From assembly GCF_026230105.1 (NCBI RefSeq), contig NC_079474.1:25128794-25192793 (forward strand): a stretch of DNA of 64,000 nucleotides, given 5' to 3'. Made by a program: the position numbers and the translations under genes. The notes beneath the pieces are model-generated. The model was not told the origin of the DNA and made no database searches. It was given only the letters and a program-made list of their open reading frames with translations. The first letter of the stretch is position 1. Every line of letters begins with the position of its first letter. The stretch is from Diorhabda sublineata (lineage: Eukaryota > Arthropoda > Insecta > Coleoptera > Chrysomelidae). Shown here in pieces: positions 25,540-37,115 of the stretch.

Positions 25540-25720
25540 TTGTTGTTTGTTCCTTAGTCGGCTTCTGGCATCGAGGAGGACGACGGTTCGAATTTTTTGT
25601 TGTTTTCCTTTCTCTAGCGATGCAAAAAGAGGTGTCGCTTTGTCTACGATAACCTAAGTTTCAAAGCTCGGTGGAAATGAGAGTCTTGTGAATAATAGTT
25701 CCGGAGAACAACTAGGTATA
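25540..25720 (+). repeat. Possible tRNA-related SINE head
   Basis: TCCTTAGTCGG (25551-25561, A-box-like) is followed by a near-canonical B box GGTTCGAATT at 25585-25594. The gap suits an internal pol III promoter. The intervening CATCGAGGAGGACGACG is typical of SINE heads. The true tRNA cloverleaf does not fold, so this is not called as a tRNA gene. Confidence 0.4.
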
Positions 25721-26044
25721 ACATTTGAACCGTCCTATTTTACTGGTAAAACTGGAAAAAAATATAAATTACCATAAATACAAGTTGTTTCTTTAAAATA
25801 AGTTTCATCTTGTTTCACTTTCATTTCTAGGTGTACAGAATGTTTATTATATACATATCAACCTATATATCACTTTTACCTATTCCCCATATAGTAACTA
25901 CAAAACAGTTATTCCTGACCTTACTGATATAACCATAGATTGAATAAACTCATCGGCCTATTGCGAATTCAAAAGTTCAATGTACATCACTAATGGAATA
26001 CTTTCCCTGACCTAAAGAAACAACCTCCCATATAGTCATCATCG

Positions 26045-26567
26045 CATTACGTTCAGGTGTGTGAGAGTGTGGGTGCGAGCATCCCTCCGAAGACAGCGCT
26101 TGCGTTTCTCTTCGGAGCGTGCGCATTTTGTTGTGACTCCCTCGTGGCATTAACTCTCTGCCGACCCTCGACAGTCGCCGCCGTTCTCGACCTCACGTTT
26201 AAACGTTTGGTATGAACCGCCACCGGCAAAATAACCCTTTCTGATCGCGAGTCGTGCCGCTTTCGGATTCTTGAACATTATTGATACCACGATCTCTATT
26301 TTAACTGGACATCAGTTAATACGCGCGAGTGATATAACCTCGATATACTCTAACCACCTGGTGATTGCATTCTTCTAATAAAACTTTTTTGAGTGCTTAG
26401 TTATCCTGGATATATTTATTCTCTAATTTATATTACATCGTTAGTTTCAAATAGGCTGCTGGGATCGATGATTATTGAAGCTGAACGTCACTAGTCTAGC
26501 CTCGAAATATCATTGTTCAAAATAATATTTATTAAAACTTATTTAGTTACTCACCCTTTCACAACAG
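26045..26567 (+). promoter_or_regulatory. CpG-rich island ending in a perfect splice donor: candidate alternative first exon
   Basis: From 26045 to 26345 the sequence becomes rich in CpG and GC (for example CGGAGCGTGCGC and GTCGCCGCCGTTCTCGACC), unlike the surrounding intron and similar only to the 5' UTR region near 350-535. An Inr-like TCAGTT lies at 26312-26317, with a partial downstream-promoter-element match about 28 bases on. The segment ends CAACAG|GTAAGTG at 26567/26568, an ideal donor. The longest short frame inside (ATG near 26212) has only about 10 codons, so it would be a non-coding leader. Host could be the CELF gene itself (alternative promoter) or a nested gene. Confidence 0.45.
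26410..26475. repeat. Degenerate direct repeat, copy 1
   Basis: TTTATTCTCTAATTTA followed by ACATC and then GCTGCTGGGATCG recurs at 27405-27456 with small changes, about 1 kb downstream in the same orientation. Copy 1 lies inside the CpG-rich candidate exon. Confidence 0.6.
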
Positions 26568-27404
26568 GTAAGTGAATTGAACGAAATTGGCCGATAGCCA
26601 GAATTCGCTGAAGTGGAAATATTTCTGAGAATATAAGCGGAGGAATGTTATGCTCGGTTTTCGCTGGCTAGCTAATACGTTTTTAATTTCTCGAGTATGA
26701 TTTGTTGAAACCGGATGAGAACATTACAGCTGGTGCTTCAGAACAGTTTCAATTTGAGTGGAATAATAATTTTAGTTTGAGGATTTCGAATGATCTTGAG
26801 TTACATACTAAAGAGAATTGAACAAAACTACTATTGCAAGCCAACTTTGAGAGAAATATTGCAATGATTGAGTAATTATTAAATATCCAAATGTGGCTAT
26901 AAATGTAAATAAAAAATTTCAAATTTATCAAATTCTTAGAAGTCAAGTGAACAATATCAAATACGGAATTAATTATAATCTGAGACGTGCATTTTTTTAC
27001 CTCAAATTGAAGCTTTTATCTTGAACCAACGTTAAAATTTTCATAATCTCATTTTTGAATCCTATAACAAAGTAACTCCCGGATTGCCACAAAAAAATAT
27101 GAAGCAGTTTCATGTGAAATAAATTCGTCATATTAGTTGTTAAAATTGGTCAAAATGATTGAGAGATACTGTCTCTCAATTGATAAAAGATTTTGGATAA
27201 TCCCAAAATAATCATGTTCTCTAAATAGATCAATTCAACGGAAAATTTAACCTTCAACCACTTTTTCAACACATGCTTATTTGTCTTATGTTTATATGGA
27301 ATAATTAGTAATTACACTTTGAACCAAGTGGAAAGACGAGTAAATAAACATTTCCTCAAGCTGCAACTTCTTTTCTATTTCTTAAATACTAATTTTATTA
27401 ATCT

Positions 27405-27456
27405 TTATTCTCTAATTTACATCACTTTGTCATTTTCCAAAAGACTGCTGGGATCG
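27405..27456. repeat. Degenerate direct repeat, copy 2
   Basis: Second copy of the 26410-26475 sequence (TTTATTCTCTAATTTACATC, later GACTGCTGGGATCG). It lies in otherwise ordinary intron, not in a CpG-rich setting. Confidence 0.6.
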
Positions 27457-27835
27457 TAAGGTCGTTCTTTTATAAATGGAGGAGAAGAGGATTTGGTAAT
27501 GATCACTTATTCATCATTTTTTGCAATTACAGTTTCTCATAACAGAACTTGATTTATCTTTCAATAAATGTGGGTCAAATCTATTTATTTTATTGTATTA
27601 TCAGTAATCAATAATTCTGGTATAAAATTTCTAATCATACAGTCGTCAAAAACATTTTCTAATGATTTCTAACGAAAATTTCAATCCATGCATATATAAA
27701 CTGATGCTTCTTGTCGTCCAAATATACATTATATACTATAACTGTGAGTACTGCCCTCAATACTTTTTATATTTTCAATGATGAACTTTTTCCAAGCAGT
27801 GATAAGATAATAATAATTAAACATTGCTAATAGAA

Positions 27836-28335
27836 ACGAGGGCTGCTACTTAAGTTTTGAGATAAGGCAACACTGATGTGAATATATCCTGACATAGCCA
27901 TCATATAGTTTGACGTAGATGGGTCAGTTCTGAATGTTATATTACGATTTTCTTGGCAAAAGTGTTCGAAAATATCAAGGAAACCAATCACAGAAGTCGA
28001 ATCATTCTCCACCAGAACAATGCGAGCTCTCATACATCAGATCGAACAAAAACATTCTTGAATAGTCAAAACATCAAATTGATGGTTTATCTGCCGTAAA
28101 GCCGCACCCATTGATATCTTTTTAATCCCGCAGATCGACAATAAATTGGGAAATTAACGCTTTTCTACATGTTGTGGAAGTACCTCAATCGGAACGGGTA
28201 AAATGCTTCGACAATTGATTCAAACGTAACCAAAAATATATTGATCTTATTGAAGAATATTTAGGAAAACAATATCCAATTATAAATATTTGTATCCATT
28301 TATCTATCCCAAATCTAAAGTAGCAAGCAGTATAA
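27836..28335 (+). mobile_element. Mariner relic (copy B), both ends present, core deleted
   Basis: Starts ACGAGGGCTGCTACTTAAG with TTTTGAGATAAGGCAAC following, the family's left terminal repeat. The coding part that remains reads VFENIKETNHRSRI, LHQNNASSHTSDRTKTFL, NSQNIKLM, and then the C-terminal NASTIDSN...KNILILLKNI in place of the family's QSEWxKCFDNWFKRxQKYIDLIEEYFEK. The right terminus CTATCCCAAATCTAAAGTAG is eroded. Roughly the first 60 percent of the transposase is gone. Confidence 0.85.
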
Positions 28336-28344
28336 TTTCGATCT

Positions 28345-29700
28345 AATATCGATCCCCCAACACTGTATAACAAATACAGTCTTGATTTCGTTGTAACTGT
28401 GTGTCAGTCATTTCAATTGTAATTTTTTTTGCAGTGTTACCGATGGTTTTCATAACTAAAGAGAAATTTTATTTATTCTAGGTAGGTATGCTTAACTCAA
28501 AACCGAACAAAGATTTTTATTACACTGATTATGAACAATGCTGGTTTACATTCTTTGTATGAATTAACCTCAGAGATTATACTTGTTTTAACAAAACAAC
28601 TACTTTACCTTCATGTAATATAGAGAAGAATAATATTTCATATTTTGCATAAACCAAATTTCTTGTTATTGGAATACAATTTAGAGATGAATTTGCCAAC
28701 TCCATAACCGTTTGAAGTTTGTATTGATATTCCACTAAATACATGTATACATTCTAACATTTTTATTTATTGAATCAATACTCACTCTAAACTACTGATT
28801 TGATCTATTTGATTTTCTGGTATGTTTCATTTTATTCACCATCTCAAATTTTTTAGTAAAAAAGGCACTTAATAAGAAGTCTAACTGTACCAAGTGAGTG
28901 ATACGGTGAATTCGAAAGCAATTGAAATTTGGTGAAATATTTGTCATCCATCAACGTATTCACTCCAGCTTAAAAGCTCCAGAATGTGAAAAAAATGTCA
29001 CTTAAACTCGTTTTTTAGGACACTCTTTGAAATCATTTCGACACAAGAAAGAATTAATTATCTTCTGTGGACTAAGGACTAAGAAAAAGGGAACCATTGA
29101 TGGGTAACTGTTTATTCATTGATTATATAACACTATTGTATCAAAATGATTGACTACCAGTACACACATTGTCATTCAGACCATTCGTACTATGACTAAG
29201 AAAAGTTTTTCGCTTTCACTAAAGCTCACAAATTAAAATTAGCAGCACAGTTATGAAAATGATACAAGAAACGGTTATATTTGATATGCACGATTGACTA
29301 ATATAAATATAATAGCATTTGTGCTATCCCAATAGTAAATCACTAAGTGGTTGTCAATAACACGAGATAATGAAGTAGAAAATTTTGAACAAAGTGAAAC
29401 CAATATTTTAATCAAAATAGATTTCTGACTTAACATACATGTAAGAATGGAATAAGTAAGGCTATAATTTGGAAGAACGGTGGTCTTTAACTGCATTATA
29501 AAATTTTGCAATAAGATTGCGGTTCATAGAACCGACTCTGGTTCATATTTTTTACGTTCTTATCCGTACGCAAATCTAGAAACTGTAGCCTAGAAATTGG
29601 TACAATTAGTATACCCACACCCCTGGGGATAGAACTGTGAACATCAGAATGAATTACCTTAACTCGTACACCCCTATGAATACATTATGAATGAAGTGTT
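28345..29700 (+). other. Intronic sequence, nothing recognised
   Basis: AT-rich. No repeats or coding motifs seen. Confidence 0.5.
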
Positions 29701-29705
29701 ATCTG

Positions 29706-29745
29706 TCTGACTTATGGTATCCTATACAGGATACCATAAGCCAGA
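29706..29745. repeat. Strong hairpin, 13-bp perfect arms
   Basis: CTTATGGTATCCT (29711-29723) and AGGATACCATAAG (29728-29740) are exact inverted copies around a 4-base loop (ATAC). The pairing continues outward with TCTG/CAGA after one mismatch. Could be a residual transposon palindrome or an RNA hairpin. Confidence 0.75.
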
Positions 29746-29902
29746 TGACTGTTTAAGGCAAAATCGTGTGCATAACATGACTATTGCCAATAAATGAGCG
29801 CAATTGTCTCATTGCAAAAAGCTGTGATGAAATTTTTGAGTATAGTGAGTCAATGTTGTAATGTTTTTCTTATTTATTTATATGATTTCTATTCGTTGTT
29901 GA

Positions 29903-30085
29903 TAAATAAACACTGTCTCTTACGTTCTTAATTTATTCAAACACTATACATTAAACTTAACTAACTTATAATAATTTACTTATCACTAACAATCAACTAA
30001 CTTGTATAATTTATTTAAATTCCTCGATTATTTTGCTAATATGTTTTGTTTACTACGACTGTTTATTATAAACTGCAGTAGACTG
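29903..30085 (-). repeat. LTR-like dispersed repeat, minus copy
   Basis: The reverse complement shares a long collinear match with 47860-48050: AATTTAAATAAATTATA, AGTTAGT, GTTAGTGATAAGT, TTATAAGTTAGTTAAGT, GAATAAATT, then AAGAGACAGTGT. The A-rich, polyadenylation-like sequence followed by GAGACAGTGT suggests the R-U5 part of an LTR. A GC-containing stretch continues to about 30300 on the minus strand. No gag or pol was seen, so the element type is inferred. Confidence 0.55.
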
Positions 30086-30309
30086 TGCTACACAAACTTA
30101 CTTACATACCACAAATATAATTTTCCAAACTTCTAGAACACAAAGAAACAAAACAAATCAATAAATAGACCTTCCTAGAAGCCAGTTCAAAGGATACAAT
30201 GTAAATAGAAAAAAAGAGATCAAACGAATTCCGCATGTATAAAAAATATGCGCCTTCGCCAAAATTTCCTGCAGGGCCTGCTAAAGGATCCATTTCGCGA
30301 ATTAGTTCG

Positions 30310-31180
30310 TTTCCCCAAATTGAAAACTGAGGCTGTCTAGGTACTCTATTTTGAACAGCAGTTACGTTAACTCATCTCACGGCGTAGCCAGCTATTCCTA
30401 ATGAACATTAAGATAGAGGTTAAACTAAAAGGCTGGTAAGGCTCTTTTGTAAAACTAAGATACCAATATTTTATTACTGTCAAAGATTGGAAATTTCCGA
30501 AACGATATAAAAAATATTTAAAGAAAGAATCGCTCGAAATTTGAAAACACATTATGAATTATTGTGACAAATTTTGGGTCAATTGAGTTAACAAAATGAG
30601 CCTATACTTGATTCCACTGAATTTATTATCTCTTTTCCTCACAAAATAATTCATGTCGCTATTGATTTTGAGTCGTTCCGTTTGGGTCCAATTTAACTAA
30701 AGCGGCACTAGAAGAGAAGCGTAACTTACTCCAAGTAGACAAGGGGGCAAGAGGGGAAAGCGGAGATGAAACAGAAGTTTATATAAAAACTTTCCTGTCG
30801 CAGAAACATTTTTTTATCTTCGAATTTTCCAGCTGCAGAGATGTAAATATAAATTCCGAGACTCATGTGTAAGAATAACATCGCGGTTATTATTAGGAGA
30901 TATCCTGATTCTACTTTGATATTGATATATCTGCAAAAATATCAACTCACGGCAATCACTTCTTGGTTTTACCTGAAATTTTTTTATATCTTACTGTGAC
31001 GCTATGAGGTAAATTTTATTGAGGTAAACGATATGTCCACTTAGGATGACAGCATATGTGAAACAATTTTTATTTTTGTTTTACAAAATCGAATTCTTAA
31101 AAACGATCTTATATTATCAATAGTAGAAACCAAAAAATTCAATTAGATGCAATATTCCACCAATTTATAATACAAAAGTT
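30310..31180 (+). other. Intronic sequence, nothing recognised
   Basis: AT-rich with a short purine-rich GC-containing patch near 30700-30770 (CAAGGGGGCAAGAGGGGAAA). No coding motif. Confidence 0.4.
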
Positions 31181-31183
31181 GAT

Positions 31184-32201
31184 GTAAGTTTTGAGATAGG
31201 CAAATAAAAACAAATATTTATAATTGAATATAGCTTAATTGTTTTTCAAAATATTCTCCCTCGAGATCAATTCACTTTTGCTAGCGTTTGAACCAACTGC
31301 CGAAGCATTCTTCCCATTCCGATTGAGGTACCTCCATACCTCCAAAACATGTTATTTGAACGCATCAACCGCTTCTTCAGGTATAGAATAACGTTGAGCT
31401 CGCAATTTATTTTTGATCTGCGGAAAAAAGAAGAAATCATTTGGAGCCAAAAAAGGACAGTACGGTGGATGCTCTATCAATCCGATGCTTTGACTTTTAT
31501 TTTTACTAAACTTTTTTTATTGATCTGTGAGAGCGTCGTAATGTTGTGATAAAGAATGATTCGTCTTTTGCGGTTCTTTTCGAATACTGGCAAACACATT
31601 CTGGTGTACCATTTAAAATTAAAATTGATCTATTTGAATTGTGGCGACCTGTCCAGTTATTCCGTGCAAATAGATGACCATTTGCTTTGAAACGTTGGTT
31701 GTTAGATTTGGCTCCTTATAGTCGATTGTTGTTTAGTTTTGGATTCCTATGCATAGATCCACGATTCATCACCTGTCACGATCTTATAAACGTCTTTCGA
31801 AATACCGCAATTTAATTTGTTCAACAATCTTTTGTACCAATCGAGACGAAATTCAATTGACCGATTGTCAGATTATGCAGTATCCATCGCGAAGAAATCT
31901 TTTTGTCAGCCAATATTGAATGTATCCGAGTGGAAGTAATACCAAGCCAGCATAAATCTCACAGTATCAGTTTACGCACAGCATTGATATTTTCTGGCAC
32001 AACAGCCCTCACGAAATTAATCCTGTAGCGAAGTGTGACCACGATGGAATTGAGAAAACCATCGAAGCACAGTAGTTCGAGATGATGCTTTATCACTAAA
32101 AGTCGAACTGAGGATCTGCTCACTACTGTTTACATTACATTACATTTTTTGACAAAGATAAAGATTTCAAGTATCCGCAAACAGCTCAAATAGCCCTCGT
32201 A
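31184..32201 (-). mobile_element. Mariner relic (copy C), nearly full length with mutated transposase
   Basis: The longest copy of this subfamily here (about 1.0 kb). The minus strand starts TACGAGGGCTATTTGAGCTG and ends ...CTATCTCAAAACTTA, the two terminal repeats. It encodes TTVLRWFSQFHRGHTSLQD, ISKDVYKIVTGDESWIYA (first catalytic Asp in GDES) and then KTKQQSTI. Stops and frame shifts follow; WIYA is followed directly by a stop. A short ACATTACATTACATT insertion lies near the transposase start. Dead, but the best guide to the subfamily's structure. Confidence 0.88.
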
Positions 32202-32209
32202 TGACAAGA

Positions 32210-34320
32210 AATTCGTACTGAACAATTACAGTGTAACCGATGTTAACGTTGCTGTAGTTATTACTTATGGATTTCACTTCACTCATTTAATTAGCTCTAC
32301 ATATTCTATTGGATAACTTTGAGGGTTTTTTGGCAAAATGAAACTAGAGGAGGCCTACATCCAGCAGTAGATGGAAGATGGCTGATAGATGATTTTTTTA
32401 TGTCCTTGATTATTTAGTGAACGACTCGATACAATAGGCTGTGGAGACACCTCATTGTAAATGAATTTAAATTATTGTAATATGCACATATTGCTTTTGT
32501 ACATTTGATCTGATTCTACAGTTAGTAATTATGGTATAAGACAGAGTGTTGCGTATTTGTAACTTTTCATTTAATTCTATCTACATATTTTCAGATATTT
32601 CTTGAAAGGCCTTAAATAACTTCGGGGTGTGTGGTCTGTCGAATAGCAGTAGCATAGCAGTTCCGCGATTTGAAAAGTTTGATTTCATATTTATATTTAT
32701 TTATGAGTATAAAATTAAAGTTACTTAAGAATAGGACAATCTTCTCAGAAATAGTGACAGATTCATAGCACTTCCTGCGTGGTCGCACAGCTCGCACATG
32801 CCTAGTCCCGCCACAAAAAATAAAATTATTTATCATGGGAAATTTAGCATGCATTAAAACTTGACTTGCATCAATATTAAATCTTGAAATGTTTTAATCG
32901 TGAAAAAAATATGTTAAACAATATTCATTGTGCTCAAAAAATATTTATATGATTAGCTATTATAATACAAAGTGAACCAAATAAAATGATTCACAATAAA
33001 ATTTATTATATATAGATATATACATCAATTTCTGTTCTTGACGGAGTGTATATGTAACAGATATCTTTCGTTCCTCGATTCACTTCGTTCCACACTCTCA
33101 ACTCCTTTTGTTTTTCAATACTTATAATGTCTTCGCAATAAGTTTGGTTAAATATGAAATGTATTATCTATTATTATTATTTGAAAAATAAATTAAAGTA
33201 AACAATGGAGAAATGAATCAGTAATTAGATCTCAGTTCTACATGGTAGTTAGTTGTGTCATTTTTTCAATACTTCTAAAATGATAAATTCTATTACAGAC
33301 TGAGTTGAGGTAAGTTTGTAGCTAGTACTTGAAAAACCTAGACATATTGTGTAAACTGGAGTAACGCTTCGTCCTACTGTATCATGTTTTGTTGCTCTAT
33401 TTCGTTAGCGATATGCATAATAATGCTGAGAACTCAATCTTAAAATAACTCTTTGGTTATATATGTGCGTAGTTAGGCCAAAGGGTCGGTGACGTAGTAT
33501 TTAAAGACACAACATATTCAGACTAGCTTACCTATTAATCATAGGGCTAGTGGTGTGTGAATGTAAAACCAATACAAAGGCCAAGTTGGTATTGTTCTTG
33601 CATATATGGTCCTGATCTTGGTCTTACAGTGGAATAATTGATATAGGTTTTGGTCTGTTTGCAGGGTATATTTTTGGTTTTGCACCAAACGGTTCATTCT
33701 TCTATAAACCATCAAGAATTCCGTCAATAGCTTATTTTATCTTTGCCATATGAAAATGTCGGTTTGCCTTCCAGTTAATTTCATCGCTTGATAGATTGTC
33801 AAATTTATGCAACTCTAAGCATCTGCTTCTGAAACTGAAAAATTGGATAAGGCAATAAAATATATATAGATAATGACAAGTAACTTCCTCAATTAAGTAA
33901 TTACGCGCAAGGGTGCTGCTTAAAAGACCAAAATATAGTTTTTGTTTCTTATCCCTTGGGTCACTCTCCCATTTCATTCTATCTAATAAGAGAAAATCTA
34001 ACATCAAGGGATTATTTAAAAAGTTTTCTATTTATTATAACATGATATTTTTCTACATGATAAAATGAGGTTTTAAGGTCACCCAGGTTATCCAAATCTA
34101 ATTTTGTATCATATATGTGTTACAATTTACTTTCGGGATGTGAATAAACAAGAGGAAAATTGCACTAAATTAATACATACAGATTTTAAAAAAAGTTCTT
34201 TAATTCTCACAATTTTTGTGAAACTGATTAGATAATTAATATAAGCTTGTATTAGTTGTTTATAGTCTTCAAAAGATTTTGATGCACAATTAACACGTAA
34301 AAAAACTCAATATGCAGATA
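32210..34320 (+). other. Intronic sequence, nothing recognised
   Basis: AT-rich. Minus ORFs at 32612-32854, 33539-33727 and 33732-34007 have no motif I recognise. The last two could be 3' parts of the eroded transposase-like gene at 34330-35215, but the link is unproven. Confidence 0.4.
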
Positions 34321-34329
34321 TCAAAATTG

Positions 34330-35215
34330 ATTTTTTGTAGTTCGTGAACTTTTGTCTGAAGGACTTCACAAGAAGCAAAATATACTGCTTCTGGTCTTCA
34401 TCTAGGGTCAGTATTTTGTTGTAATCTTGGATTAAGGACACCCCTATCCCTGCTCTATCATTGACTACTTTAAATTTTGTTACTATCTCCTTACGTTGAA
34501 TATATTCCTTGTCTTTGATCCAGTCTCCAGCTTTTTTCTTGAGGAAATCTGAGCTTAATCTGGTAATAGAAAAGAATCGTTTGGTGACAAAATCTCTAGA
34601 TTTTTATTACCAATGTTTTCAATGTCTACATTAATTATTTTCGGGCAAACATCAGCTTCTTCTTTCTTTAGAGCTTCCACCATTTCCCACTATGTCGTCA
34701 AAAAATGATAAGGCTATAAGACAGACCATAAATGGCCACATACTTAATTTATTGCTTCTCTAGCTATGACTAGCTATACTCTTCTTTATTGATTGATTGC
34801 CAGTTTTTCTGAAATCTTTCGATTAATAAATTTTCTGGTCCAGACGAAGGCCCAATTTCATTTTGAACAACTGATTCCAGCATAATTTCCATAATGTGAT
34901 GCCTACATGCTAGCCAGAGGATTTACTTATTCACTTTCTGCTCAAGTAGAATACAAGCCCCTTTTCGAGACCCGGTATTAGATGCGGTTGTGTCGAAATT
35001 CATACCCTACTTTATTGAGTAAACCCCACGAAAAATGGGATACATAAGCTGCTGATGCAATGATTTCACTTTCACCAGACTCAAGTTTTGGAATGCTGAT
35101 CCACCCCTTTACTAGAAACTCATTTTGGAAGTCGATCAACAACTTTATGGCCTGTGATATCTTCTAACATATTTCCGTCCAGTGCACAGTTGGAATGGAA
35201 CATCAGAGTCAAAAT
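34330..35215 (-). pseudogene. Eroded transposase-like gene of an unnamed multicopy insect family
   Basis: Minus-strand blocks, in order: DGNMLEDITGHKVVDRLP, IPKLESGESEIIASAAY, a stretch equivalent to FDTTxxNTGxxKGACxLLEQK, ILWLACRHHIMEIML, GPSSGPENLL, RFQKNW, SLVFFDD, DFVTKRFFSITRLSSDFLKK, KDKEYIQRKEIVTKFKVVND, and IQDYNKILTLDEDQKQYIL. I know these blocks from uncharacterised, repeated proteins in insects and cnidarians that look like DDE transposases with an ACRHH motif. Several frame shifts and stops. Superfamily not assigned. Confidence 0.7.
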
Positions 35216-36689
35216 ATTTTTTTTATTTTCAGCTATTTTTTGTCTACACTGAAGTCGTTGACTAATATTGAAAATTAATAATGAAAATTATATTGAATTT
35301 CAACATTTTTTATGAAATTTAAAGCCTGATAAACGACCCCTAAAACTTAATGAAATCCAACTTCATATGAGAGATCAAAATGGGAGGGTGAATCGTTGAA
35401 TTTTTTAACTTTAATTTTTAAGCATCACATATAACATATAACTCATACTACCTCAACGTTATCTTTATTGAAAAGTGCAAAGAAGATTTGAACATGTGAA
35501 TATATTGAAAAAAACAATTAAACAAATTGTATGCCGGTGTCGCAACCAAATGCGTATGTCTACTTTAAGAAATATTTAATCGAATCGATGCCGCCCTTAA
35601 AAGAAAATTGAGGAATGTCCAAACTTCTGCCGAGGGACCAGGTGATTCTCAGACAATATCTCAATTTTCCTTGTACTAGTACCCGTCATAACAAGGTACT
35701 GTGAAAACTAGTTGGTTTACTTGAGATGTTTGATGACTGTGTAGAAAATTCACTACAATTCACTAACGATGCAAATTTCGTTCACGTAATAATAAAGAAA
35801 TAAGAAGAATCTAAATGAAGAAATCAAGTAAATTTGACAGGAATCATACAAATATTGTACTAACGATACAAGAAATTAATTTACAGTGAGTGTGTCACAT
35901 TATATTTTTTATTGTAAGAACCTTCTAGTTAAGTCTTGAGATATTGACAATAAACTGGGAATATTTTCATATAAAACCAGATACTGAATAGAGAATCTAT
36001 CGCAATATTCCACTAAATTGTAGAACAGGAAGTTCTAGCGTAATCCTTTAACTATTCTACACACATTCTGGGATATTTCCAAAGGCTCATCATTTTAATT
36101 GAAAATTAACTTTCTCAAAGCTTCCTAATAAAATATTAAACAATTGATGAATTTTCACAAAAAAAATATTGGGCAAGTTTTTGTCAGCCGCTTTTACGGC
36201 CTTGAAGCAGGAGAATCAAAACTCTCTTTATATCTCTATCCTCAAGAAACCAACACTCAGCGTTTAATTTTTAATTTCAATATAATTATATTGAAATTTT
36301 TCTTCATATTAGTGTATATACAAGATTCATATCCATATAGAAGAGATATAAACCTAATGTTTTTGTAAGGTTTCTAACAAAATTTTCTGAAATAAAATAC
36401 TTTTATGTCTCCTATCGACTGGTCACCGGTGTCTTGAATTGATGTTCTAAATTTTGGAGAGAGACAAAAGCCGAATTTGGTGGGTGTTTTATGAGCTACC
36501 AATTGTAAAAGAGCTTCTGAATCAATGATAGGTACTGATAAAACTTATAAGATCTCTTTTATTTCCCACTACACTGAATCAGCTTTTATCATCAAGCATG
36601 AAATTGTTTCGAAAGAGAAATTGTGAAATAGTCAATAATTCTATCAAAATTAAGTTTCGAATTCATGATAACATAATGATAAAAGACTC

Positions 36690-37115
36690 ATTAATAAATC
36701 TATTTAAATTGATACTTTTGGAACTACTGCGTTAATCCTATAAGATTTTCTATTGAATTGATTTCGTATTCCAGGCACACCAAGATTCCGCTTCATAGCG
36801 TCGAAATGGGAGTTTATTCTATCGATTATTTCGTTCCTTGTGTTTACCGGTGTTGCATATACCAAGCTTCTAAGATATCCCCCAAAAAATGAATCCATTG
36901 TATTTAACTCAGTACAAAGTGGTGGCTATATAAATTGACCTCCCCGAACAATCGACCTATTAGAAAAATGTTATTAAGTTGATTCAGGTTTGTATCAAAA
37001 AAATATGGACCTACTAAATTACCTACTATATCAGTCCACACATTGACACAAAATCGATGTTTATTCTTTGTTTGGATTGTACTTTCAAGATTTGGGAATT
37101 CATAAAATCGTCTCG
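36690..37115 (-). pseudogene. DDE (IS630/mariner-type) transposase fragment, C-terminal half
   Basis: Minus-strand pieces: TIQTKNKHRFCVNVWTDIVG, NLVGPYFFD, LNQL, then a degraded SPDLTPxDFFLWG region (FIFWG / FFGGYLRSLVYATPVNTR) and NEIIDRINSHFDAMKRN. This is the VNVWAGIxGxxxxGPYFF to DFFLWGxLKxxVYxTPVxTRxELIxRI layout of the insect DDE_3 family often found beside a DUF4817 helix-turn-helix. N-terminus absent; broken by shifts and a stop. Confidence 0.75.

Noticed and set aside
25551..25594. A true tRNA gene at the A/B box pair
   Set aside because: No acceptor stem or anticodon stem pairing; fits a SINE head better.
27155..27182. ATTGAGAGA / TCTCTCAAT hairpin
   Set aside because: Only nine pairs; expected by chance in a window of this size.
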